Shown here: piece after piece, positions 9,040 to 17,453 of the stretch | How positions within the stretch are numbered: position 1 is the first letter of the stretch | How the letters are laid out: each line of letters starts with the position of its first letter | Source: Rhizobium sp. BK251 | GTDB taxonomy: Bacteria; Pseudomonadota; Alphaproteobacteria; Rhizobiales; Rhizobiaceae | NCBI RefSeq assembly: GCF_004345245.1 | Contig: NZ_SLUQ01000005.1 | Span: forward strand, 434,001 to 498,000 | Direction of reading: 5' to 3' | DNA length: 64,000 nucleotides | The notes under the pieces: model-generated | Told to the model about the DNA's origin: nothing | The model's input: only the letters and a program-made list of their open reading frames with translations | Databases searched by the model: none | Position numbers and translations under genes: made by a program

Positions 9040-9318
9040 ATGGCCAATACAACTTCGGCGAAAAAAGCGACCCGCAAGATCGCCCGCCGTACCGAAATCA
9101 ACAAGGCTCGTCGCTCGCGCGTTCGTACTTTCGTCCGCCAGGTAGAGGAAGCCATTGCATCGGGCGATCTGACCCGCGCCCAGGAAGCGCTTCGCGCTGT
9201 TCAGCCGGAGCTGCAGCGTGCCGCGACGAAGGGTGTTCTTCATCGCAATACAGCCTCCCGCAAGGTCTCCCGACTTGCCCAGCGTGTGAAGGCTCTGTCG
9301 GCGGCTCCGACCGCTTAA
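9040..9318 (+). CDS. rpsT: 30S ribosomal protein S20
   Basis: The 92-residue basic protein [17 protein letters not shown]... is S20, an early-assembling protein of the small subunit that binds 16S rRNA. The reading frame is open further upstream, but the MANT start, the basic N-terminus and usual S20 length (about 88 residues) set the start here, preceded by AGAGAGGC. A strong promoter lies upstream and a perfect terminator hairpin follows. The rpsT-dnaA neighbourhood is typical of Sinorhizobium. Confidence 0.97.
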   Translation: MANTTSAKKATRKIARRTEINKARRSRVRTFVRQVEEAIASGDLTRAQEALRAVQPELQRAATKGVLHRNTASRKVSRLAQRVKALSAAPTA

Positions 9319-9348
9319 GGAATTATTTAACAATTTTCGCGCTTATTT

Positions 9349-9374
9349 AGCCCGGTAACTTTACCGGGCTTTTT
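9349..9374 (+). terminator. Factor-independent terminator of rpsT
   Basis: Perfect complementary arms AGCCCGGTAA (9349-9358) and TTACCGGGCT (9361-9370) are followed by a run of five T (9370-9374). It lies 30 bp after the rpsT stop and should separate rpsT from dnaA transcription. Confidence 0.9.
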
Positions 9375-9647
9375 GATTCCGGGGATTACACCCGATATGG
9401 TTAATCCCTTCGAACTTTCATGTCACTGACGTGACAGAAAAAATGAAATAAAAACAACTACTTGCGCTAGGATGTTTTGTTAGCGTAACGACTCTCCCTA
9501 CGGCAGGTTGGACGGGTGATGAGTCAAGCGAATTTTTATTTTTTTTCTTTTTCTCCCCACCGCAGCCCCTCCATCGATGAATCTCCTTGATTCAACAGCG
9601 ATTCTTTTTTGACCCAAGTGTGACAGTTGAAGAGTGCCTCGGGAGTC
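9375..9647. promoter_or_regulatory. Cluster of seven GANTC (CcrM) sites upstream of dnaA
   Basis: GANTC sites occur at 9375, 9490, 9521, 9579, 9589, 9600 and 9643, seven in 273 bp, where about one is expected from base composition. GANTC is the target of the alphaproteobacterial cell-cycle methylase CcrM. Methylation state of GANTC sites in the dnaA promoter affects dnaA transcription in Caulobacter. The cluster includes a T-rich tract (about 9531-9556) and a dyad TGTCAC-tgac-GTGACA at 9421-9436. A regulatory role here is inferred. Confidence 0.6.
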
Positions 9648-10185
9648 AATGGCCGCTTCTTAATTTTGCGTAAAATTCATCGTTGATCTTGCCTTTTGAT
9701 CCTGCCTAAATGGCTCCCAACAAGGGGCGCGGACATTACCTGTAACTGTTCAGTCTAAACTGCCACGTCGGCAGGCTGGTGGTTGCTGTCCCTTGTGACG
9801 GAAGCGCAATGCTACCGTTTTTTCAAACAGTTAAAGAAGTTGCCCCGGGACGGTCATCGTCTCGGTGTAAGGAGTTTTTTTGTCTGCTGCGGCCCGGGTG
9901 TTTTGTACGAGGCCGAAGGAGATTGGGGGACGTCGTCAGTCGCTTTGAGGGATCGACCGGAACGAGGACCGGACGATCGATCGGGCGGAAGCACGGGGCG
10001 GATGCTGCATGAGGGCAGGGTCCGCCAGCGCTGTTTGCATAGGTCCTGTTGGCTGGGATCGTGTCTGCGTGAACCGGCAGGCGAACGCTCATGAGGGGGT
10101 GGTTCGTCGGCCATGGCGAAGAGAATGCTCGGGCGGTTCTTATGGAGTTACCGGCCGACTATTATGAAACTTGGAAGGCGGCATT

Positions 10186-11730
10186 ATGCAGATGAATACG
10201 GTAACGACGGGTGCGTTGGAAAATGGGGACAAAGCACCGCAGACGTTCGACAAAGGCTGCTCAGGTGCATCGGGGGAAAAAGGAGATATGAAACATGGCG
10301 TACTCTTTGAGCGTGTCAGCACGCGCTTAAAGGCCCAGGTAGGTCCGGACGTCTACGCAAGCTGGTTTGCGCGGCTCAAGCTGCACTCGGTGTCGAAAAG
10401 CGTCGTACGTCTGTCGGTTCCAACCACCTTTTTGAAGTCTTGGATCAACAACCGATATCTTGAACTCATCACCAGCCTGTTCCAGGCGGAAGATCCTGAA
10501 ATACTCAAGGTCGAAGTTCTGGTTCGCACCGCAACGCGTAGCGGCAAGTCCGCTGACGACACAGTTGCGGCCGAACCAGCGACCGTTTCGCAGATCCGCC
10601 GTCCGGCGCCGCAGCCTGCGGGTCAGGCCGTGGCTCAGGCAGTCAGTACCATAGCTCAGGCGCGTCCGGCTCCGTCCGGCTCGCCGCTTTTCGGATCGCC
10701 GCTCGACTCGCGCTTCACCTTCGACACCTTCGTCGAGGGCGGCTCGAACCGGGTCGCTCTGGCTGCCGCGAGGACGATCGCGGAAGCCGGTTCCGGTGCC
10801 GTGCGGTTCAATCCGCTCTTCGTTCATGCGACCGTTGGCCTTGGCAAGACTCACCTTCTGCAGGCGATTGCCAACGCTGCCGTTCAGAATCCGCGCGGCC
10901 TGCGCGTCGTTTACCTGACCGCAGAATACTTCATGTGGCGCTTTGCCACCGCAATCCGCGACAACGACGCGCTGACCCTGAAGGACTCTCTGCGTCACAT
11001 CGACCTGCTGATCATCGATGACATGCAGTTCTTGCAGGGCAAGATGATCCAGCACGAGTTCTGCCACCTGCTCAACATGCTGCTCGACAGCGCCAAGCAG
11101 GTTGTGGTGGCGGCCGATCGCGCGCCCTGGGAGCTGGAATCGCTTGATCCGCGTGTCCGTTCCCGCCTGCAGGGCGGCGTTGCCATCGAACTCGAGGCAC
11201 CGGACTACGAAATGCGTCTCGAGATATTGAAGCGTCGGCTTGCCGTCGCCCGGCAGGAGGATCCTTCGCTCGATATTCCGGCGGAGATCATCAACCACGT
11301 CGCTCGCAACATCACGGCAAGCGGTCGCGAACTCGAAGGGGCTTTCAACCAGCTGATCTTCCGCCGCTCCTTCGAGCCGAACCTCACGATGGAACGTGTG
11401 GACGAACTGTTGGCCCATCTCGTCGGTTCCGGCGAGCCGCGCCGCGTACGCATCGAGGACATCCAGCGTATCGTTGCCCGTCACTATAACGTCTCGCGTC
11501 AGGAACTCGTGTCCAACCGGCGCACCCGGGTTATCGTGAAGCCGCGCCAGATTGCGATGTATCTCTCAAAGACCCTGACGCCACGGTCGTTCCCGGAGAT
11601 CGGCCGCCGCTTCGGAGGCCGGGATCACACGACCGTTCTGCACGCGGTCCGCAAGATCGAGGAATTGATCTCAGGAGACACCAAACTCTCCCATGAGATC
11701 GAACTCCTGAAGCGTTTGATCAACGAGTAG
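10186..11730 (+). CDS. dnaA: Chromosomal replication initiator DnaA
   Basis: DnaA binds DnaA boxes and opens the replication origin. From 10186 it has 514 residues. Domain I starts around [15 protein letters not shown], a Pro/Ala/Gln-rich linker follows, and the AAA+ domain has a Walker A variant [11 protein letters not shown] and Walker [14 protein letters not shown]. The domain IV DNA-binding signature is [18 protein letters not shown] chose the ATG at 10186 because GGAAGG lies seven bases upstream. A second ATG at 10288 (AGGAG two bases upstream, 480 residues) would begin almost at conserved domain I and is a real alternative. dnaN is not adjacent, as known for Sinorhizobium. A strong terminator follows. 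Confidence 0.97.
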   Translation: MQMNTVTTGALENGDKAPQTFDKGCSGASGEKGDMKHGVLFERVSTRLKAQVGPDVYASWFARLKLHSVSKSVVRLSVPTTFLKSWINNRYLELITSLFQAEDPEILKVEVLVRTATRSGKSADDTVAAEPATVSQIRRPAPQPAGQAVAQAVSTIAQARPAPSGSPLFGSPLDSRFTFDTFVEGGSNRVALAAARTIAEAGSGAVRFNPLFVHATVGLGKTHLLQAIANAAVQNPRGLRVVYLTAEYFMWRFATAIRDNDALTLKDSLRHIDLLIIDDMQFLQGKMIQHEFCHLLNMLLDSAKQVVVAADRAPWELESLDPRVRSRLQGGVAIELEAPDYEMRLEILKRRLAVARQEDPSLDIPAEIINHVARNITASGRELEGAFNQLIFRRSFEPNLTMERVDELLAHLVGSGEPRRVRIEDIQRIVARHYNVSRQELVSNRRTRVIVKPRQIAMYLSKTLTPRSFPEIGRRFGGRDHTTVLHAVRKIEELISGDTKLSHEIELLKRLINE

Positions 11731-11750
11731 TAGATCAAAACGGTGGATAT

Positions 11751-11780
11751 AAACGGCCGGCATCATTGCCGGCCGTTTTT
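11751..11780 (+). terminator. Factor-independent terminator of dnaA
   Basis: A 12-bp perfect stem (AAACGGCCGGCA at 11751-11762 with its complement at 11767-11778), a TCAT loop and a T tract lie 21 bp after the dnaA stop. Confidence 0.92.
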
Positions 11781-11864
11781 CTTTATAAGATTTTTACTTT
11801 ATAGAACCCGCTCACAAGCAGACGCGCATTGTCGGCAAGCCGACGGTGCCATGGGAGGGTTTAC

Positions 11865-12950
11865 ATGAGCTTTGAAAGAATTGCCGTTCTCGGCCTGGGC
11901 AAGGTCGGACGGCTCGCCGCCACGCTTTTGCATGAGAGTGGTTTCGAGGTGGTCGCGCTGGATGCCCATGCGCCGGTGGTCGAAGTCCCCTTTGCGTGCC
12001 GTCGCGGGGATGTTTCCGATCCGGTGGTGATCGGCGAACTCTTCTCCGGCGTCGAGGCGGTTCTTTCGTGCCTCCCCTATCACCTGAACGTCGGCGTTGC
12101 TCGCGCCGCCCACCTTGCCGGCATCCACTATTTCGACCTGACGGAGGACGTGCCGACAACCCAGGCGATCCTGGAGCTTTCGAAAACGGCACGAGGGCTC
12201 ATGGCGCCGCAATGCGGCCTGGCGCCCGGTTTCATCGGCATCGTTGGATCAAGCCTCGCGGACGGTTTCGATCGCTGCCGGTCGATCCGCATGCGCGTTG
12301 GCGCATTGCCGCAGAATCCCTCGGGTCTTCTGGGCTACGCTTTCAATTGGTCGCCCGAGGGCGTCGTCAACGAATATCTCAATGATTGCGAGGTGATCGA
12401 GGACGGCGTGCGCAAGCTGGTCTCGCCGATGGAATGGCACGAGACGATCTATGTGGACGGCGTCAAGCTTGAGGCCTTCACCACATCCGGCGGGCTTGGC
12501 ACCATGTGCGAGACGATGCTGGGCAAGGTGGAGAACCTCGATTACAAGACCATGCGCTATCCCGGCCATATGGAGCTGATGAATTTCTTCTTCCATGAGC
12601 TCCTGATGCGCGAGCGCCGCGCACTCGCCGGCGAGATCCTCACGAATGCCAAGCCGCCGGTCGATGACGACGTGGTTTATGTCCATGTGGCGGCCGAGGG
12701 AACGCAGGGCGGCCGGCTTCATCGGCGGGAGTTCGTGCGCGCCTACTATCCGATCGAAATCGCCGGCGCCCACCGCACCGCCATTGCCTGGACGACATCG
12801 GCATCGGTCGTGGCGGTCATCGAAATGGTGCGCGACGGCCTCCTGCCGGCGAGCGGCTTCCTGCATCAGGAGCATATTCCCCTGGACATGTTCCTGAAGA
12901 CGCCAACCGGCAGCCTGTTCAAGGCCGGCGGGCAGTCGCATCGGATCTAG
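11865..12950 (+). CDS. Saccharopine dehydrogenase-family (Lys9-like) oxidoreductase
   Basis: The 361-residue protein starts with a Rossmann NAD(P) motif (VLGLGKVGRLAATLL) and continues like the saccharopine dehydrogenase NADP-binding domain, with LSCLPYHLNVGVARAA and CGLAPGFIGIVGSSLA. Such enzymes join or split amino acids through a secondary amine (lysine/saccharopine pathway or carboxynorspermidine-type reactions). The frame opens upstream, but GGGAGG six bases before ATG 11865 and the immediate Rossmann strand mark the start. It stands alone between the dnaA terminator and the convergent hemW operon, so substrate is open. Confidence 0.8.
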   Translation: MSFERIAVLGLGKVGRLAATLLHESGFEVVALDAHAPVVEVPFACRRGDVSDPVVIGELFSGVEAVLSCLPYHLNVGVARAAHLAGIHYFDLTEDVPTTQAILELSKTARGLMAPQCGLAPGFIGIVGSSLADGFDRCRSIRMRVGALPQNPSGLLGYAFNWSPEGVVNEYLNDCEVIEDGVRKLVSPMEWHETIYVDGVKLEAFTTSGGLGTMCETMLGKVENLDYKTMRYPGHMELMNFFFHELLMRERRALAGEILTNAKPPVDDDVVYVHVAAEGTQGGRLHRREFVRAYYPIEIAGAHRTAIAWTTSASVVAVIEMVRDGLLPASGFLHQEHIPLDMFLKTPTGSLFKAGGQSHRI

Positions 12951-13042
12951 AAGAGCGTCCGTACAGACGGTTAGAACGGCTTGGCTAAAAAGCTCGCTCG
13001 CAGGCGGTGTGCAAAGCCGCCTTGCGGGCAGCGAAGCCCTGT

Positions 13043-14245
13043 TCAGCAGGCGAGGTCGGCCACGACGGAATCGAGGATGAGCATGCCCTCAGGGGTGCAG
13101 CGCAGTCTCGAATTGCCAAGGCGCTCGATGAAGCCGTGGTCGAGCAGGAACGCTTCGCGCTTCGGATCGGGGCCGCGGCCCGAGAGCTCCTGCCAGCGGG
13201 CAAGATCGACGCCCTCCTTGAGGCGCAGTCCCATCAGCAGCAGTTCGTCGGCCTGCTCCTCATAGCCTAGGGCTTCCTGTTCGACCATGCCGTTGCCGCC
13301 CCGCTCGACCATCTCAAGCCAGCTCTCCGGCCTGCGCTCTGTCGATGTGGCCAGCTTCTCACGTCCGCGTGACAGGCGCCCGTGTGCGCCTGGGCCGATG
13401 CCGGCATAGTCGCCGTAGCGCCAATAGGTAAGGTTGTGCCGGCTTTCGGCGCCCGGTCGGGCATGGTTGGAGACCTCGTAGGCGGGCAGTCCCTCGCGCG
13501 CGGTGATCTCCTGCGTTGCTTCGTAGAGCAGCGCGGATTGATCACCATCGGGCACGACCAGCTTGCCGGCCTTGTGCAGGCCGAAGAAGGGCGTGCCCTC
13601 CTCAATGGTCAGCTGGTAGAGAGAGAGGTGGTCCACGGCATGGGAGATTGCCGCCTTGAGCTCGGCCTCCCATTCCTCGACCGTCTGGTTCGGTCGAGCG
13701 TAGATGAGATCGAAGGACATACGCGGAAAGATCTCGCGTGCGAGCCTGATCGCCTTCAGCGCGTCTTCGACATTGTGCAGCCGGCCGAGGAACTTCAGGT
13801 CGCGGTCGTTCAGCGCCTGGACGCCGAGCGAAACGCGGTTGACGCCGGCCGCGCGGTAGCCGCGGAAGCGTTCCGCCTCGACGCTTGAAGGATTGGCCTC
13901 CATGGTGATCTCGATGCCGTTCGGCACGTGCCAGGACCGGGCGATGCCGCTGAGGATCGCGTCGACCGTCCGGGGATCCATCAGCGAAGGCGTGCCGCCG
14001 CCGAGAAAGATGCTGGTGACCGTCTTCGGCCCGCTGATCTGGCGCATCGTCTCCACTTCCCTCAGAAGGGCAGCGGCGAAGCGCGCTTGATCCACGGGCT
14101 GGTGACGGACATGGCTGTTGAAATCGCAATAGGGGCACTTGGCCGCGCAGAATGGCCAATGCACATAGACACCGAAACCGGGCTCGCCCGTATCGGGCAA
14201 CAGATCCGCATCCGGTTTGGCGTCTTTATTGTCGATGCTGTCCAA
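13043..14245 (-). CDS. hemW: Radical SAM heme chaperone HemW (HemN-like)
   Basis: The 400-residue product has the radical-SAM Cys cluster CAAKCPYC, the glycine motif FLGGGTPSLM, and the HemW-type GIGPGAHGRLS and CDFNSH sequences. It lacks the N-terminal extension of true coproporphyrinogen oxidase HemN, so the heme-delivery protein HemW is the better name. The frame is open through rdgB, so the real start must lie near 14245. The best candidate is a TTG (LDSIDNKD) with GGAGG 13 bases upstream, a long spacing. It is the last gene of rph-VOC-rdgB-hemW. Confidence 0.88.
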   Translation of the reverse strand: MDSIDNKDAKPDADLLPDTGEPGFGVYVHWPFCAAKCPYCDFNSHVRHQPVDQARFAAALLREVETMRQISGPKTVTSIFLGGGTPSLMDPRTVDAILSGIARSWHVPNGIEITMEANPSSVEAERFRGYRAAGVNRVSLGVQALNDRDLKFLGRLHNVEDALKAIRLAREIFPRMSFDLIYARPNQTVEEWEAELKAAISHAVDHLSLYQLTIEEGTPFFGLHKAGKLVVPDGDQSALLYEATQEITAREGLPAYEVSNHARPGAESRHNLTYWRYGDYAGIGPGAHGRLSRGREKLATSTERRPESWLEMVERGGNGMVEQEALGYEEQADELLLMGLRLKEGVDLARWQELSGRGPDPKREAFLLDHGFIERLGNSRLRCTPEGMLILDSVVADLAC

Positions 14246-14253
14246 GGTGCTTT

Positions 14254-14898
14254 CTATGCCTCCAGACAGGTTTCGACGAAGAGCTTGAAGGCGCGCGCCC
14301 GGTGCGACAGTGCCTGCGGCTTGCCGATGTTCCAGCCGTGCTTCTCTTCTGCGCTCATCTCGCCGAACGTCTGCTCGTAGCCCTGCGGCTGGAAGATCGG
14401 GTCGTAGCCAAAGCCCTGGGTGCCGCGCGGCGGCCATGCCACTGTGCCTTCCACCTCGCCGCGGAAGAACTCGACATGCCCGTCCGGCCAGGCGAGGCAC
14501 AGCACGCTGACGAAGCGTGCCGTCCGGCTCTCCGGCTTGCTTGCTCCCGCCTTTTCCAGCGCGGTCTCGACCTTTTCCATGGCCATTGCGAAATCGCGCG
14601 TTCCGTCTTCGGTCTCTGCCCAATTGGCGGTGTAGACGCCGGGCGCGCCGCCGAGCGCGTCGATCACGATGCCGGAATCGTCCGACAGCGCCGGCATTCC
14701 CGACGCGCTTGCCGATGCGATCGCCTTGATGGCGGCGTTTTCCTCGAAAGTCGTGCCGGTCTCGTCGGGCTCGACGAAATTGAGCTCCGCGGCCGACCGT
14801 GCCGTGAAGCCCAGGGGGCCGATCAGGTCCTGGATCTCGCGGATCTTGCCGGCATTGTGGCTGGCAACGACAATGGTCTTGGTATCAAGCTTGCGCAT
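14254..14898 (-). CDS. rdgB: Non-canonical purine NTP pyrophosphatase RdgB (Ham1)
   Basis: RdgB cleaves ITP, dITP and XTP to monophosphates, cleaning the nucleotide pool. The 214-residue protein starts [19 protein letters not shown], with the family motif SHNxGKxxE, then ALSDDSGI and GFGYDPIF, and ends with SHRARA. The frame continues 16 codons upstream, but MRKLD directly precedes the first beta strand and AAGGGA lies before it, so I start at 14898. That start lies 14 bp inside the end of the upstream VOC gene, implying coupling. Confidence 0.95.
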   Translation of the reverse strand: MRKLDTKTIVVASHNAGKIREIQDLIGPLGFTARSAAELNFVEPDETGTTFEENAAIKAIASASASGMPALSDDSGIVIDALGGAPGVYTANWAETEDGTRDFAMAMEKVETALEKAGASKPESRTARFVSVLCLAWPDGHVEFFRGEVEGTVAWPPRGTQGFGYDPIFQPQGYEQTFGEMSAEEKHGWNIGKPQALSHRARAFKLFVETCLEA

Positions 14899-15325
14899 CG
14901 GAAATCCCTTGATCGAAACCCCAGATGACAGCTTCTGCGCATTCAAGGCTGTTGCCGGCGGGGTCGCGGAAATAGATTGAGCGGCCGCCTTTCGGCCAGT
15001 GAAAATCGGATTCTATGGCAATGCCGGCGTCTTTCAGCCTCGTTGCCATCGCGTCAAGGTTTCTTCCCGAAACCCTGAAGCAGGCATGGCCATCGCCGGT
15101 AGTTCCGTGCGGCGGCACAGGCAAGGCGCCGATTGCCGGCGCCTTTCTCGTTTCCGCAGGATTGAAGATCAAGAGCACGCCGGGACCGCATCGGAAGAAG
15201 ACATGCCGGTCGCCGGCCCGCGTGATCTTCTCAAGGCCGAGAACGTCGCCATAGAAGGCTTCGGCCTTGTCGATATCCTCCGCATAGAGTGCCGTCTCCA
15301 GAATGCCTTCCAGCATGGGGTTCAT
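14885..15325 (-). CDS. Glyoxalase/bleomycin-resistance (VOC) family protein
   Basis: This 146-residue single-unit VOC-fold protein has paired beta-alpha-beta modules: [22 protein letters not shown] at the N-terminus, HACFRVSG in the middle and [16 protein letters not shown] at the C-terminus, with potential His and Glu metal ligands. The family includes glyoxalases, dioxygenases and fosfomycin-resistance proteins, so the reaction is not predictable. It sits between rph and rdgB, which are often direct neighbours in other bacteria, 14 bp after rph and overlapping rdgB. Confidence 0.85.
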   Translation of the reverse strand: MNPMLEGILETALYAEDIDKAEAFYGDVLGLEKITRAGDRHVFFRCGPGVLLIFNPAETRKAPAIGALPVPPHGTTGDGHACFRVSGRNLDAMATRLKDAGIAIESDFHWPKGGRSIYFRDPAGNSLECAEAVIWGFDQGISDAQA

Positions 15326-15339
15326 CGGTGCCGCTCTTC

Positions 15340-16056
15340 TCAGGCAATCGCCTGTTTCTGCAGTTCCACCAGTTCTGCAATACCGTTCTTGGCAAGATGC
15401 ATGAGCGTGGTGAATTGTTCCTCGCTGAAGGGCGAGCCCTCGGCCGTGCCCTGGATCTCGACGATGCCGCCGGCACCGGTCATCACGAAATTGGCGTCCG
15501 TCTCGGCCGATGAATCCTCGAGATAGTCAAGGTCGATGACCGGCTGGTCGGCAAAGACGCCGCAGGAGATGGCCGCGACATGATCCTTCAGGACGCGTTC
15601 GACCTTCAGCATGTTCCGGCCCTCCATCCATTTCAGGCAGTCATGAAGCGCGATCCAGGCACCGGTAATGGAGGCGGTGCGCGTGCCGCCATCGGCCTGG
15701 ATGACGTCGCAATCGATGGTGATCTGCCGCTCGCCGAGTGCCTGCAGGTCGACCACGGCGCGCAGCGAGCGACCGATCAGCCGCTGGATCTCCTGCGTGC
15801 GTCCGCCCTGCTTGCCGGCGGCTGCTTCCCGCTTCATGCGTTCGCCGGTTGCGCGCGGCAGCATGCCGTATTCCGCGGTGACCCAGCCCTTGCCGCCGTT
15901 GCGCAGCCATTGCGGCACTCGCTCTTCCAGGCTCGCCGTGCAGAGCACATGCGTGTCGCCAAATTTCACGAGACAGGAGCCTTCTGCATGTTTGGAAAAG
16001 TTGCGCTCGAATGACACCTTGCGCATCTGGTCGGTTTTTCTGCCTGACGGCCGCAT
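15340..16056 (-). CDS. rph: Ribonuclease PH
   Basis: The 238-residue phosphorolytic 3'-5' exoribonuclease trims tRNA 3' ends. It starts [20 protein letters not shown], as RNase PH does, and contains [17 protein letters not shown], the RNase PH signature [16 protein letters not shown], and the phosphate-site region [18 protein letters not shown]. It is the first gene of the rph-VOC-rdgB-hemW operon and diverges from hrcA across a 161-bp gap. Confidence 0.97.
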   Translation of the reverse strand: MRPSGRKTDQMRKVSFERNFSKHAEGSCLVKFGDTHVLCTASLEERVPQWLRNGGKGWVTAEYGMLPRATGERMKREAAAGKQGGRTQEIQRLIGRSLRAVVDLQALGERQITIDCDVIQADGGTRTASITGAWIALHDCLKWMEGRNMLKVERVLKDHVAAISCGVFADQPVIDLDYLEDSSAETDANFVMTGAGGIVEIQGTAEGSPFSEEQFTTLMHLAKNGIAELVELQKQAIA

Positions 16057-16217
16057 GCTCTTCTCCTAGGTTTGATGACCGCTTCTACGATTCGCGACTG
16101 CTTTTTGCAAAGGAAAAGCAAACTCGGCGCCAAAGCCCGCAGGGCATTTTCCCTTTTGCCATGGCCGGTCGAACCGCTATATTTGGCAAGGATCAATTTA
16201 ATGGATTTGTAGGCAAC

Positions 16218-17303
16218 ATGGGCTTCACGACAACGTCTGTTCTCGATGCCGTAGCGGCGTTGGACGAGCGTTCGAAGGAAATTTTCAGGCGGATCGTCGA
16301 AAGCTATCTGGAATACGGCGAGCCATTGGGATCGCGCAATCTGTCGCGCCTGCTGCCGATGTCGCTTTCCCCGGCATCGGTGCGCAATGTAATGAGCGAC
16401 CTGGAAGAACTCGGTCTCATCTACTCGCCGCATGTCAGTGCCGGGCGCCTGCCGACCCAGGCCGGGCTGCGCTTCTTCGTGGATGCCTTCATGCAAGTCG
16501 GAAATCTCTCCGCTGAAGAGCGCGCCAATATCGACCGGCAGGTGCGTGCTTCCGATCGGGACCAGCCGATGGAAACGGTGATGAACGAGGCGAGCCGCAT
16601 GCTTTCAGGCATCTCGCGCGGTGCCGGCCTTGTCATCACGGCAAAAAGCGACCCGATCCTGAAGCACGTCGAGTTCATTCGCCTGGAGCCGACCAAGGCC
16701 CTGGCGGTGCTTGTTGGCGAGCACGATCAGATCGAGAACCGCATCATCGAGCTTCCCGCCGGCGTCACCTCCTCGCAGTTGCGCGAGGCTGCCAACTTCC
16801 TGAATGCCCACATGGCTGGCCAGACTTTGCCGGAGTTGCGCAGGCAGCTACAGAGGCTGAAGGAAGACGTGCGCCATGAGCTTGACACGCTTTCCCGGGA
16901 CCTCGTCGAACGTGGTGTTGCCTTATGGTCCGGCGACGACGACGACGGCAAGCCGACGCGGCTCGTCATCCGGGGACGCGCCAATCTGCTGGAGGGCCTC
17001 GCCGGCGGGGAGGATATGGACCGGCTGCGCATGCTTTTCGACGATCTCGAGAAGAAGGACAGCCTGATCGAAATTCTCAATCTCGCCGAGAGCGGACCGG
17101 GCGTTCGCATCTTCATAGGCTCCGAGAACAAGCTGTTTTCGCTTTCAGGTTCGTCGCTGATCGTTGCCCCTTACCGTGATGAGGACGATCGCATCGTTGG
17201 AGCTGTCGGCGTTATCGGCCCCACCCGGCTCAACTATTCTCGGATCGTCCCTATGGTCGACTATACAGCGCAGCTCATCTCGCGACTGTCGCGTACGCCA
17301 TGA
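16218..17303 (+). CDS. hrcA: Heat-inducible transcription repressor HrcA
   Basis: HrcA represses chaperone operons through CIRCE elements. The 361-residue product has an N-terminal winged helix (SREIFRRIV-like segment, then PLGSRNLSRLL and LSPASVRNVMSDLEELGLIY) followed by HVSAGRLPTQAGLRFFVD. The C-terminus carries the GAF-like domain, ending in GVIGPTRLNYSRIVPMVDYTA. The frame extends upstream, but MGFTTTS directly precedes the conserved start. I saw no CIRCE inverted repeat nearby, so it is probably not autoregulated that way. grpE follows after 150 bp. Confidence 0.95.
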   Translation: MGFTTTSVLDAVAALDERSKEIFRRIVESYLEYGEPLGSRNLSRLLPMSLSPASVRNVMSDLEELGLIYSPHVSAGRLPTQAGLRFFVDAFMQVGNLSAEERANIDRQVRASDRDQPMETVMNEASRMLSGISRGAGLVITAKSDPILKHVEFIRLEPTKALAVLVGEHDQIENRIIELPAGVTSSQLREAANFLNAHMAGQTLPELRRQLQRLKEDVRHELDTLSRDLVERGVALWSGDDDDGKPTRLVIRGRANLLEGLAGGEDMDRLRMLFDDLEKKDSLIEILNLAESGPGVRIFIGSENKLFSLSGSSLIVAPYRDEDDRIVGAVGVIGPTRLNYSRIVPMVDYTAQLISRLSRTP

Positions 17304-17385
17304 CTGAGCGTGGCGACATGCCTCTCAATGCGGCCAATATGGTCTGCCGAGGGGGAAATCGATCACCTAGTTCTTCATCAGAAGC

Positions 17386-17414
17386 CTTGATTTTTTTCGA
17401 CCAAGCATCGATAT
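17386..17414 (+). promoter_or_regulatory. Candidate RpoH (sigma32) promoter of grpE
   Basis: CTTGAT at 17386-17391 and CGATAT at 17409-17414 are separated by 17 bases. This resembles the rhizobial RpoH pattern CTTGAA-N16/17-CCATAT and lies about 40 bp before the grpE start. The -10 has one or two mismatches. Confidence 0.45.
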
Positions 17415-17453
17415 CGGGCTCATCCTAAGACTTGACATCAATCGGAGACCGTC

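Larger units (their letters stand above)
9319..10185 (+). promoter_or_regulatory. Long non-coding region and leader upstream of dnaA
   Basis: These 867 bp contain no gene I can support. They hold the rpsT terminator, the GANTC cluster, a weak promoter candidate (TTGATC 9683-9688, 18-base spacer, TAAATG 9707-9712), and an imperfect CtrA-like TTAA-N7-TAAA at 9660-9674. If that promoter is real, the dnaA mRNA has a leader of roughly 450 bases. A long dnaA leader fits the known post-transcriptional control of S. meliloti dnaA mRNA by the small RNA EcpR1. I saw no TTATCCACA-type DnaA boxes, so this does not look like oriC. Confidence 0.5.

Noticed and set aside
9779..10094. Two overlapping small open frames (77 and 103 codons) in the dnaA leader
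   Set aside because: Arg/Gly-rich composition, no ribosome-binding sites, no recognisable family; treated as leader sequence.
9319..10185. Chromosomal origin next to dnaA
   Set aside because: No TTATCCACA-type boxes seen, and in Sinorhizobium oriC is known to lie near hemE rather than dnaA.
13002..13022. Terminator between the saccharopine-dehydrogenase-like gene and hemW
   Set aside because: AGGCGG-N9-CCGCCT forms only a 6-bp stem without T tract; too weak to call.
16057..17453. CIRCE element for HrcA
   Set aside because: I searched the upstream regions of hrcA and grpE for TTAGCACTC-N9-GAGTGCTAA and found nothing resembling it.
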